From BAIKAL-G1 sp943370385 (GTDB lineage: Bacteria > Cyanobacteriota > Cyanobacteriia > PCC-6307 > Cyanobiaceae), in assembly GCA_943370385.1 (NCBI GenBank), contig CALRQT020000009.1, forward strand, positions 1-64,000: DNA of 64,000 nucleotides. The letters are read 5' to 3'. Under the pieces are notes generated by a model. The model worked only from the letters and a program-made list of their open reading frames with translations. It was not told the DNA's origin and did no database searches. This document shows, in pieces, positions 43,087-51,100 of this stretch. The translations under genes and the position numbers were made by a program. Every line of letters begins with the position of its first letter. Positions within the stretch are counted from its first letter, which is position 1.

Positions 43087-45543
43087 ATGGCCAGTACATC
43101 CAGTCGTGAAGCAGCTCTGGAGCGCCGTAGGGCCCTAACGAATGGCGGCAAAAATGCCGTCAGTCGTTACTCCCAGGCCCCCAGCCGTGTGCGCTCGGCC
43201 AGCGATGCCAGGCCCTCTCGCACGAATGCGCCTGAGGTGGCTTCGGCTCCTGCTGCTGAGATCAGCAGGCCCGTGGGTCGTCCCCAGGCCAGCAGGTCCC
43301 TAGCGGCCCCCAGCCAAGGCGGGCACCGCAGTGCCGCCAAGCCGGTGGCCAATCCCAGCCGTGAGCTCGTGCTGGCCCGCCGGGAAGCCCTCAGCAAGCG
43401 GGGCAAGCGGGCGGACAGCTCGCGCGACCGAACCCGCACTGACGTCGCCAAGGCCCCGGCAGCCGCGCCTTCAACCGGCGGCAAGGCCGAGCACAAGTGC
43501 AAGTGCCATGACACCGAGCCGGCCCCGGCCCGCAGCAGCAGCGCGTCCCTATCCCTGTCAAGTGCCCGAGCCAGCGGCCGCAGCAGCGCCAGCCTGGGCA
43601 ACGGCAGCAGCGCCACCGCCAACCGCAGCAGCGCCAAGAAGGTGAGTTCCCAGCACAACCCCAGCCGGGCGCTGGTGTTGGCCCGCCGCGAGGCTTTGAG
43701 CAAGCGCGGCAAATCGGCCAGCACCGATTCCAACCGTGGCTCCGCCTCCGTGGTGCGCCTTAGCAATCCAGACCTCACCACCCGGGAGTTGGCCCAGAAG
43801 GTGCGCGAACTGAAGAGCAAGGCCGGTTCGGCCGGCACCTCCCGCAGTGGCGGCACCCGTCCTAGTGGCCCCAATCGCAACGGCGCCAAGGCCGCTGCTG
43901 CCGCCGATGCCTCCTGGAAAGTGGGCGTTAGCGAAACCCTCAGTGGCCAGGTGGTGACCGGCACCCAGGCCAATCGCTCCACCAAAACCACCGGCAACGA
44001 GGCGGCCACCTGCCGCGAGATCACCGGCACCGAATACATGGGCGCCGAAATCTTCCGCACCTTCTGCCAGAGCGAGCCGAGCCCCTCCCAGCCCGCCAAG
44101 GTGCGTGTCACCGCCACCAGCCACGGCAACCGGGTCACCGGCAATGAGGTGGGTCGCTCCGAAAAGGTGACCGGCGATGAGCCCGGCACCTGCAAGTCCG
44201 TGACCGGCACCGAATACATCTCCGCTAACCAGTCCGCCGCCTACTGCGGTGGTGTGGCGCCCTCACCCCGCAAGGTGGCCCACAGCCAGACCCAGGGCGG
44301 CCGCTCCGTCTCCGGGGTGATGGTGGGACGCTCCGAAAAGGTGACCGGCGATGAGGCCGGCTCCGGCCTCCAGCTCACTGGCGACCAGTACCTCGGCAAT
44401 GAGCCCCCCGTCGGAGGCCGGGCTGCGGCCAAGGTCGACAGCTTCAATACCCTGCGCGGCACCGGCATCACCGGCACCAGCGTCGGCCGCAGCGAGCGGG
44501 TCACCGGCGATGAGCCGGGCAGCTGTCGCCTAGTCACCGGCGATGAATACGTCGGCAGCCAGCAGTACGACCGTTTCTGCGGCACCCGGCCTGCCCCCGA
44601 GGCGGCCAAGGTGGGCTTCAGCGTCACCAACAAGGCCCAGGTGGTGAGTGGCACCCGCACCGGCCGCTCCGAAAAGGTCACCGGCAATGAGCCCGGCACC
44701 TGCAAACTGGTGACCGGCACCCCCTACGCCGGCATCGACCAGGCCGCCGATTGGTGCTCCTCTGGCCAGGTCAAGGCGATGCGCCAACGCACCCCGGCCC
44801 GCGCCGGCACCCCCGGCCCCCGGCTCAGCGGCCAGCAGCCTGGTATCGGCGGGGTGATGACTGGCGGCGACCGCGGCGCCTGTGAAAATGTCACCGGCAC
44901 CCCCTACATCGGTGGTGACCAGTTCGTGAACGCCAACTGCGCCCCGGCTGAAAGTCACCAGAGCGATTTCCCCCAACCGCTCACCAGTGCCCCCTGGCAG
45001 CAGTTCAGCGTCCAATCCCCCGCCCGCGCCGCCCTCAGCAAGCGCGATTCCGGCGGTTCGGTCACGGGTAGCAGCTACGAACTAGGTGGAGGACGGGTTA
45101 CCGGCCCTTTTGACCTGGCCGGTGACAAGGTCACCGGCACCGAGCAGTTCCGTTTTGATCGTGGTGGCGCCCAACTGGGCCGTCTCCAATCCCCTGCCCG
45201 GGCCCGGCTGGCCATCGCCGAGTCCCAGCCGGTGGACGTCTTCAGCGAGGCAGTTGTCGAGGCAGAGGAGGGTCGTCCCGTTTCCCGGGTCACCGGTGAG
45301 GGCATTTCCGCAGGCCTGAAAATCACTGGCGATGACTGGGATCGGGGCGATCGCGTCACCGGTACCGAGGGCAGTTCGGCCCGCCGCCGCAACCCCACCC
45401 GCACCGGTCCGATGTCGGCCATGCCCTCCGCCCAGCCCAAGCGCAATGAGGAGGTGGCCCAGCCCGTTAGCCGCGTCACTGGATCCAGTGGAAACACCGA
45501 CAAGGGTTCCCTGATCACGGTGTCCGGTGGCGCTAGGGGCTGA
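43087..45543 (+). CDS. csoS2: Carboxysome assembly scaffold CsoS2
   Basis: CsoS2 is a long disordered scaffold joining RuBisCO to the shell. The 818 residues show its three regions. The N-region (about 1-290) has four RuBisCO-binding repeats: SREAALERRRALTNGGKNAV, ELVLARREALSKRGKRAD, ALVLARREALSKRGKSAS and a weaker LTTRELAQKVRELKSK. It also has an unusual EHKCKCHDTEPAP segment. The middle region (about 300-620) has six repeats with VTG-x-x-x-GRSEKVTGDE and E/D-Y-x-G signatures, including paired cysteines. The C-region ends with shell-binding VTG blocks and the terminal SLITVSGG peptide. ATG 43087 is chosen. There is a promoter-less 115-base gap with a stem-loop upstream. Confidence 0.96.
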   Translation: MASTSSREAALERRRALTNGGKNAVSRYSQAPSRVRSASDARPSRTNAPEVASAPAAEISRPVGRPQASRSLAAPSQGGHRSAAKPVANPSRELVLARREALSKRGKRADSSRDRTRTDVAKAPAAAPSTGGKAEHKCKCHDTEPAPARSSSASLSLSSARASGRSSASLGNGSSATANRSSAKKVSSQHNPSRALVLARREALSKRGKSASTDSNRGSASVVRLSNPDLTTRELAQKVRELKSKAGSAGTSRSGGTRPSGPNRNGAKAAAAADASWKVGVSETLSGQVVTGTQANRSTKTTGNEAATCREITGTEYMGAEIFRTFCQSEPSPSQPAKVRVTATSHGNRVTGNEVGRSEKVTGDEPGTCKSVTGTEYISANQSAAYCGGVAPSPRKVAHSQTQGGRSVSGVMVGRSEKVTGDEAGSGLQLTGDQYLGNEPPVGGRAAAKVDSFNTLRGTGITGTSVGRSERVTGDEPGSCRLVTGDEYVGSQQYDRFCGTRPAPEAAKVGFSVTNKAQVVSGTRTGRSEKVTGNEPGTCKLVTGTPYAGIDQAADWCSSGQVKAMRQRTPARAGTPGPRLSGQQPGIGGVMTGGDRGACENVTGTPYIGGDQFVNANCAPAESHQSDFPQPLTSAPWQQFSVQSPARAALSKRDSGGSVTGSSYELGGGRVTGPFDLAGDKVTGTEQFRFDRGGAQLGRLQSPARARLAIAESQPVDVFSEAVVEAEEGRPVSRVTGEGISAGLKITGDDWDRGDRVTGTEGSSARRRNPTRTGPMSAMPSAQPKRNEEVAQPVSRVTGSSGNTDKGSLITVSGGARG

Positions 45544-45548
45544 GCGCC

Positions 45549-47159
45549 ATGCCTCCCCGCCGCAGACCGCCTGCCTCCCCCAGGCCGCAAGCTCCGACGG
45601 CCCCCCGTCGTCGCCCTGGGCCGTCTTCGGGTCCGCTGCCCAGTTCAGGTCTGGGCTCCACCGGCGGCTGGACTGGCTCCAATCCGTCTATGGAGTCGGG
45701 CCTGTCCCTTAACGCTCGCTTAGCCGATCGGGGCCGCCGTGGGGTGAGTGCGCCGCTCCATCCCCTCAGCGATGCTGCGACCAACGCCTGCCTGCTCAAC
45801 TACGACCAGCGCACCAAGGCGTCGTTTGACCGGATTGTGCCGGTGCTCAAGCGTCTGTCGGCCCTGCAGCACGAGCCCGATTTCGTTGCCCAGGCCCAAC
45901 AGCTGGCCCAGGCTGAACTGGGCTACGCCCTGCCCCTGCCGATTCTGGAATCGGCCTGGGTCACCCAGCTCGACATGCGCACCCTGTTTGCCTGGTGTGT
46001 GTTTGAGGCCTATGGCCAGGCGAGCCAGAGCTTTTTCGGCTCCGATCCCCTGGGCGGCCACCAGGGCAGCCAGGCCGCTGAGGGCTTTAATGCCTTCTTG
46101 CTCGAGTGTGGGTTCCATCTTCTTGATGTCACCCCCTGCGCCGATGGTCGCCTGGCCCATGCCATCGCCTACGCCCTGAGGATTCCCTACAGCAGTGTGC
46201 GCCGCCGGCCCCACGCTGGGGCCATGTTTGATATCCAAAATACGGTGAATCGCTGGGTTAAAACCGAGCATGGGCGTTACCGCGAATCCAAGCCCAATCC
46301 GGCCCAGGCCGATACCCGCTACCTCAAGGTGGTGGTCTATCACTTCAGTTCCCTAGATCCCAACCACGAAGGCTGTGCCGCCCATGCCAGCGATGACGCT
46401 GCTGCCGCTGCGGGAGGGATGGGCTGCCTACAGGATTTCCGCTCCGCCATCGAAAACAGTTTCTGCTGCGGTGCTTCGGTTGATCTGCTTCTAATCGGCC
46501 TCGACACTGACACCGATGCGATCCGGGTGCATGTGCCCGGTCTCGATGGCAGCACCAACCTTGATCGTTGGTTGGATGCCCAGGCCGCCTACGACGCCAC
46601 GCTCCAGTTGTCTGCGGCCCAGGGCCGGGCCCACCTGTTGGAGCTCGTGGAGCAGGCGGCAGCCTCCACTCCCGATCCCGGCATGGTCAAGCTGGTGGCC
46701 AGGCTGCTGGAGCACAACATCTCCCAGATCGACTACGTACGCCAGTTCCATGGCGGCGCCTACGCTGATGCCGGCCATGCCGAACGCTTTATCGGTGTGG
46801 GAATCGGTTTCAAGGAGATTCATCTGCGCAATCTCACCTACTTCGCCTATCTCGATACCCTGGAGGAAGGCGCTGCTGATCTCGATGTGGGCGTCAAGAT
46901 CTTTAAGGGGCTGAACGGATCGCGCGGTTTGCCGATTCCGGTAGTGGTGCGTTTCGACTACCGCAGCAGTGTGCCGGGGGCCCGCGAGCGGGCGATTCAT
47001 CGCTGTGAGCGATTGCAGCAGGCGATTGGCGTCCGCTACGCCGACCTCTGCCGGGACGGCCTGCTCCATACTCTTTTGACGATCCGCGACCACGATCGGG
47101 ATTCCCCGACGGAAGCGGTGGGGTCGTCGATCACATTCGCCACGGGAGGGGGCCACTGA
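45549..47159 (+). CDS. csoSCA: Carboxysomal carbonic anhydrase CsoSCA
   Basis: CsoSCA turns bicarbonate into CO2 inside the shell. The 536 residues have an Arg/Pro/Ser-rich disordered N-terminus (about 1-80), a helical domain, the catalytic domain and a diverged C-terminal copy. The zinc ligands are C197 in VTPCADGRLAHAIA, H265 in VVYHFSSLDPNHE and C276 in GCAAHASDD; spacings of 68 and 11 match the Halothiobacillus enzyme (69 and 11). C-x-D-x-R near C197 provides the Asp-Arg dyad. It starts 5 bases after csoS2. The N-terminus probably binds RuBisCO. Confidence 0.97.
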   Translation: MPPRRRPPASPRPQAPTAPRRRPGPSSGPLPSSGLGSTGGWTGSNPSMESGLSLNARLADRGRRGVSAPLHPLSDAATNACLLNYDQRTKASFDRIVPVLKRLSALQHEPDFVAQAQQLAQAELGYALPLPILESAWVTQLDMRTLFAWCVFEAYGQASQSFFGSDPLGGHQGSQAAEGFNAFLLECGFHLLDVTPCADGRLAHAIAYALRIPYSSVRRRPHAGAMFDIQNTVNRWVKTEHGRYRESKPNPAQADTRYLKVVVYHFSSLDPNHEGCAAHASDDAAAAAGGMGCLQDFRSAIENSFCCGASVDLLLIGLDTDTDAIRVHVPGLDGSTNLDRWLDAQAAYDATLQLSAAQGRAHLLELVEQAAASTPDPGMVKLVARLLEHNISQIDYVRQFHGGAYADAGHAERFIGVGIGFKEIHLRNLTYFAYLDTLEEGAADLDVGVKIFKGLNGSRGLPIPVVVRFDYRSSVPGARERAIHRCERLQQAIGVRYADLCRDGLLHTLLTIRDHDRDSPTEAVGSSITFATGGGH

Positions 47160-47160
47160 G

Positions 47161-47496
47161 ATGCTGATTTGTAAAGTCGTTAAACCTTTGGTGTCCACCA
47201 ATCGCATCCCTGATTTTGAGCATAAGCATCTTCAGGTTGTGCTCGATGGCAGTACCCAGAAGGTGGCCGTTGATGCGGTCGGTTGTGTGCCTGGTGATTG
47301 GGTGATCTGCGTCGGTAGTTCGGCTGCCCGCGAAGCCGCTGGCAGTAAGTCCTATCCCAGTGATCTCACCATCGTTGGCATCATCGACCATTGGGATCCG
47401 GAGGCTGCCAAGGCGGCTGCGGCCGGTTCCCCAGCGGCCAACCCGGCCACTCCTTCTAGTGGTGGCCCATCTTCGACCAGGGGGACAACAAGCTGA
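47161..47496 (+). CDS. csoS4A: Carboxysome vertex pentamer CsoS4A
   Basis: BMC-P pentamers cap the shell vertices. The 111 residues begin MLICKVVKPLVSTNRIPDFE and contain KHLQVVLDGSTQKVAVDAVG, CVPGDWVICVGSSAAREAAG and DLTIVGIIDHWDPE, the full EutN/CcmL fold. A Pro/Ser/Gly-rich tail of about 25 residues follows. The ATG follows the csoSCA stop by 1 base, and the stop overlaps the csoS4B start by 1 base (TGATG), so the three are tightly coupled. Confidence 0.97.
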   Translation: MLICKVVKPLVSTNRIPDFEHKHLQVVLDGSTQKVAVDAVGCVPGDWVICVGSSAAREAAGSKSYPSDLTIVGIIDHWDPEAAKAAAAGSPAANPATPSSGGPSSTRGTTS

Positions 47497-47747
47497 TGGA
47501 AATCATGCAGGTCACCGGTTCCCTTGTTTGTAGCCACCGGGTGGGCGGTCTGGGCCATATGCAGCTGCGGGTGCTGCGCACCCCCAAGGGCAAGTTGAAC
47601 GTGGCGGTGGATCCGGTGGGGGCGGCCCCTGGTAACTGGGTGTTCACCGCCAGCGGCTCCGCCGCCCGCTTTGCCTGCGGCAATCCGGAGATCTTCACCG
47701 ATCTCACCATCGGCGGCATCATCGACCACTGGTCGCCGGACGGATGA
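47496..47747 (+). CDS. csoS4B: Carboxysome vertex pentamer CsoS4B
   Basis: This second BMC-P paralogue has 83 residues: MEIMQVTGSLVCSHRVGGLG, then HMQLRVLRTPKGKLNVAVDP, VGAAPGNWVFTASGSAARFA and DLTIGGIIDHWSPDG. It shares the L-T-I-x-G-I-I-D-H-W end with CsoS4A but lacks a tail. A TGATG junction joins it to csoS4A. CsoS4A and CsoS4B are thought to occupy the shell vertices. Confidence 0.97.
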   Translation: MEIMQVTGSLVCSHRVGGLGHMQLRVLRTPKGKLNVAVDPVGAAPGNWVFTASGSAARFACGNPEIFTDLTIGGIIDHWSPDG

Positions 47748-47800
47748 GGCCTAGGGGCCCTGCCCCCAGCTTTCCCTTCCGCGTCCTGTTCTCCCCTGCC

Positions 47801-48625
47801 ATGGCCTCCTCCACTACCCCCGATCCCAGCCCTAAAGGCACGAGCACCCCTGCCGATCCGGTAGCGAAGGCAGTTGCGGCGACCGCTGCTGCCTCGGCAG
47901 GGGCCTTGAGCAAGTCGCCTTCAGAGGCCTCCAAGCCCCTGCCGGCGACGGGCGTCAAGCCCGTGGTTGCACCAGCCGCCCCAGGGGCTCCGGCACCTGC
48001 GGTGTCTGCGGCCACCGTCGTGCCCGCGGCGAACCCCAAGGCTCCGGCCCCGGCCCCGGTGCCTAGTCAGGGGGCGACCATCCCGGTGGTGGCCACCGCG
48101 GTGAGTAGCAGCTCACCGGTGCGCTCCGGCGGCCGTAAGGCCCCTAGCCGGGCCGCCAGCAGCAGCCGGTCGGCCCCCAGCCGCTCGGTGCCCAGTCGGG
48201 CCAGCAGCAGCCGTGCCAGTGGCGGCCGCTCCAGTCAGTCCGCTCCTGCCTCAACCGGCTCCAGTCGCTCCGGCGGCGGTAGCAAAACCCCTTCCACCTC
48301 CCCTTCTTCCAACACCATGGCTTCTCCCATTCAGGGCATCGCCCTCGGCATGATCGAAACCCGTGGCCTGGTGCCTGCGATCGAAGCGGCTGATGCCATG
48401 ACCAAGGCTGCCGAAGTCACCCTGGTCTCCCGGGAATTCGTGGGTGGCGGCTACGTCACGGTGATGGTCCGCGGCGAAACCGGTGCCGTCAATGCGGCCG
48501 TGCGTGCCGGCGCCGATGCCTGTGAGCGGGTTGGCGATGGCCTGGTGGCGGCCCACATCATTGCCCGCCCCCACAACGAACTCGAGCCCATGCTCGCCAG
48601 CGTCGATTCCGCCCGTCGCGGCTGA
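47801..48625 (+). CDS. csoS1E: Carboxysome shell protein CsoS1E (BMC with long disordered N-terminus)
   Basis: A 172-residue Ala/Pro/Ser/Arg-rich region (SPVRSGGRKAPSRAASSSRS type) precedes a complete BMC-H domain (MASPIQGIALGMIETRGLVP ... HIIARPHNELEPMLAS) almost identical to CsoS1. The N-terminus is basic and probably disordered. CsoS1E is known from some picocyanobacteria; its exact place in the shell is unclear. An internal ATG at 48317 begins MASPIQG, as in a short CsoS1, so two products are possible. A start at 47744 would add 19 residues. The stop forms TGATG with the ferritin-like gene. Confidence 0.9.
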   Translation: MASSTTPDPSPKGTSTPADPVAKAVAATAAASAGALSKSPSEASKPLPATGVKPVVAPAAPGAPAPAVSAATVVPAANPKAPAPAPVPSQGATIPVVATAVSSSSPVRSGGRKAPSRAASSSRSAPSRSVPSRASSSRASGGRSSQSAPASTGSSRSGGGSKTPSTSPSSNTMASPIQGIALGMIETRGLVPAIEAADAMTKAAEVTLVSREFVGGGYVTVMVRGETGAVNAAVRAGADACERVGDGLVAAHIIARPHNELEPMLASVDSARRG

Positions 48626-49101
48626 TGGCCACCGCCGCGCCCACCCATCCGCGCGTCCTGGGCTACCTGGGCCGCGCCCTGAGCCTGGAGCTCTCGGCGG
48701 TGCAGCAATACATGACCCAGGCCTCCCTGGTGGAGCTCTGGGGCCTAGCTGAGGCCGCCGAGCGCTTCCGCCACGAAACCGTGGAGGAGATGCAACACGC
48801 TGAGCGCATCGTGAAACAGATGCTGGCCTTGGGGGTGGCTCCCGCCTCCTCCCAGCTGAGGCCCGTGACCCACGCGGCCGATCTGGTGGGCCTGCTGCGT
48901 CACAACAGCGTGCTGGAACAGGACCTCATCCACCACTACGACGACGCCCTGCGCTTCTGTCTACTGGTAGGGGACCGGGAGAATGGCGCCTTTTTCCAGG
49001 CCCTGCTGGAGGACGAACAGCACCATGGTGAGGAGCTGATGCAGTGGCTTCGCCAGCTGACCGGTGCCTCCTCCCGTGCCAACCAACGGGTCACCTTCTG
49101 A
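48625..49101 (+). CDS. Bacterioferritin-like diiron protein
   Basis: The 158-residue protein forms a four-helix bundle. The diiron ligands are visible: SLELSAVQQYMTQ (Glu), FRHETVEEMQHAERIVKQML (Glu and His) and EDEQHHGEELMQ. The last 100 residues match the bacterioferritin/ferritin-like group that recurs at the end of cso operons. Its role there is unsettled (iron storage, or oxidative protection of the carboxysome). The TGATG coupling to csoS1E shows it is transcribed and translated with the shell genes. Confidence 0.9.
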   Translation: MATAAPTHPRVLGYLGRALSLELSAVQQYMTQASLVELWGLAEAAERFRHETVEEMQHAERIVKQMLALGVAPASSQLRPVTHAADLVGLLRHNSVLEQDLIHHYDDALRFCLLVGDRENGAFFQALLEDEQHHGEELMQWLRQLTGASSRANQRVTF

Positions 49102-49219
49102 GGGGACCCATCCTGGCCCTTGTAAGCCAAGACACGTTTGGGGCTCGCCAGTGACTGGCTGGGCCGCCTAGATTCCGCCGCCAGCCGCAACCCTGCGGCT
49201 GCCTGCTTTCCCTTTCCCC

Positions 49220-51100
49220 TTGACCGCAGCCCTTCCCCTGCCGATCCAGCTGGTCTGGTTGATCCCTGTGTATGGGTTCAGCGGCGTGCTGCTGTCCTTG
49301 CCCTGGGCCACCGGCTGGGTCAAGCGCAATGGCCCTAGGCCTGCGGCCTACCTCAATTTGCTGGTCACCCTGCTGGCCTTTGTCCACGGCAGCCTGGTGA
49401 CCCTGGACATCTGGCAACGGGGTGCCCAGCACGTCAGTATCAACTGGTTCTCCGTCGCCGATCTGCACCTGGCGATTGGCTTCGACCTCTCGCTGACCAA
49501 CCTGGCCGCCCTGGAGTTGGTGACCTTGTTGAGCCTGCTGGCCCAGTTCTTTGCCCTGGGCTACCTCGATAAGGAATGGTCCCTGGCCCGCTTCTATGCC
49601 CTGGTGGGCTTCTTTGAAGGTGCCCTGAGCGGGCTGGTGCTGAGCAGCAATCTGTTCATGAGCTATTTCCTGCTGGAGATGCTCACCCTTTCCACCTATT
49701 TGCTAGTGGGGTTCTGGTATGCCCAGCCCCTGGTGGTGACCGCTGCCCGCGATGCCTTCCTGACCAAACGGGTGGGTGATGTGTTGTTGCTGATGGGGGT
49801 GGTGGCCCTCTCGGCCCTAGCGGGCTCGATGGAGTTCACCGACCTCTACAGCTGGGCCGCCCAGGCCCAGGATCCATCCCATGGGACGGCCCGGTTGGCT
49901 CCCCTCGTGGGCAGCCTGATTGGCTTGGGCCTGATTGCTGGTCCCATGGGGAAATGCGCCCAATTCCCCATGCACCTCTGGCTGGATGAGGCCATGGAGG
50001 GACCGAACCCCGCCTCGATTCTGCGCAATTCCGTGGTGGTGACCTCTGGTGCCCTGGTGTTGCTGAAGCTGATGCCCCTCTTGCGGCTGTCGCCCATGGC
50101 CACCACCGTGCTGCTGGTGGTGGGCACGATCAGCGCCATTGCTGGCGCCCTGGTGGCCCTGGCCCAGGTGGATCTCAAGCGCGCCTTTTCCTATTCCACC
50201 ACCTCCTATCTGGGCTTGGTTTTCATTGCCATCGCCCTTGAGCAACCGGCCTTGGCCCTGTTGTTGCTGCTCTCCCATGGCCTGGCCAAGGCCCTGCTGT
50301 TTATGAGCGTGGGCAGTGTGATTGCCACCACCAACTGCCAGGACCTCACCGAGCTGGGCGGCCTCGGCAATCGCATGCCTGCTACCACCTTGGCGTTCCT
50401 TGTGGCCGGCGCTGGCTTGGTGGGCCTGGTGCCCCTGGGCTGTTACTGGTGCTTTGGCCTGGGAGTACAGGCGGTGGGTCAGGCCCATCCCCTGTTTGCC
50501 GGGGTGATCCTGCTGACCAACCTGCTCACCGCCTTGAACCTCACCCGGGTGTTCCGCTCCGTTTTCCTGGGGGCGGCCACGCCAAAGACCAAGCGGGCCC
50601 CCGAGGTGAACTGGCTGATGGCCCTGCCCATGGTCAGTCTCACCGTATTGGTGCTGGTCACCCCGTTGCTGATGGCCAGGATCAATCCGGTGCCTGGCAT
50701 CTCAGCGTTCTCCCTCCCCGTGGCCCTGGCCGTGGCCGGATCGGGCCTGGTGGGGGTTGGCATTGGCAGCCTGATTCGTCTCGATCAGTTTTGGTCCCGC
50801 TCGATCCAGCAACCCCTGCGGGGCCTTCAGGACCTCCTGGCCCTCGATTTCTATACCGAAAAGATTTATCGGGCCACCATCGTGGCCTTCGTGGCAGGTC
50901 TTGCCCGCTTCACCAATGCCATCGATCGCCAGGTTGTTAATGGTGTCGTCAATGGCATCGGGCGTTTGTCGTTGCAGAGCGCCGAAAACCTCAAGCTCAG
51001 TGTCAGCGGCCAGCTGCAGAGCTATGTGCTCACGGTGGTGATCGCCATCGTGGTGTTACTCAGCTCCCTGACCTGGATGGTTGGCGAGGCGGTTCGCTGA
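49220..51100 (+). CDS. ndhF4: NDH-1 subunit F4, CO2-uptake complex
   Basis: This is the proton-pumping subunit of the NDH-1MS' complex that drives CO2 hydration to bicarbonate at the thylakoid. The 626 residues have about 16 helices. The antiporter core has MSYFLLEMLTLSTYLLVGFW, MGKCAQFPMHLWLDEAMEGP with NPASILRNS, and LVALAQVDLKRAFSYSTTSY. The start is the TTG at 49220; no ATG is suitably placed. It overlaps ndhD4 in a TGATG junction. The F4-D4-ChpX order is the constitutive, lower-affinity CupB system. Confidence 0.93.
   Translation: MTAALPLPIQLVWLIPVYGFSGVLLSLPWATGWVKRNGPRPAAYLNLLVTLLAFVHGSLVTLDIWQRGAQHVSINWFSVADLHLAIGFDLSLTNLAALELVTLLSLLAQFFALGYLDKEWSLARFYALVGFFEGALSGLVLSSNLFMSYFLLEMLTLSTYLLVGFWYAQPLVVTAARDAFLTKRVGDVLLLMGVVALSALAGSMEFTDLYSWAAQAQDPSHGTARLAPLVGSLIGLGLIAGPMGKCAQFPMHLWLDEAMEGPNPASILRNSVVVTSGALVLLKLMPLLRLSPMATTVLLVVGTISAIAGALVALAQVDLKRAFSYSTTSYLGLVFIAIALEQPALALLLLLSHGLAKALLFMSVGSVIATTNCQDLTELGGLGNRMPATTLAFLVAGAGLVGLVPLGCYWCFGLGVQAVGQAHPLFAGVILLTNLLTALNLTRVFRSVFLGAATPKTKRAPEVNWLMALPMVSLTVLVLVTPLLMARINPVPGISAFSLPVALAVAGSGLVGVGIGSLIRLDQFWSRSIQQPLRGLQDLLALDFYTEKIYRATIVAFVAGLARFTNAIDRQVVNGVVNGIGRLSLQSAENLKLSVSGQLQSYVLTVVIAIVVLLSSLTWMVGEAVR

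Noticed and set aside
43087..45543. Programmed frameshift in csoS2, as in Halothiobacillus
   Set aside because: I noticed no convincing slippery heptamer with a downstream stem, though I could not scan exhaustively; the claim is not supported.
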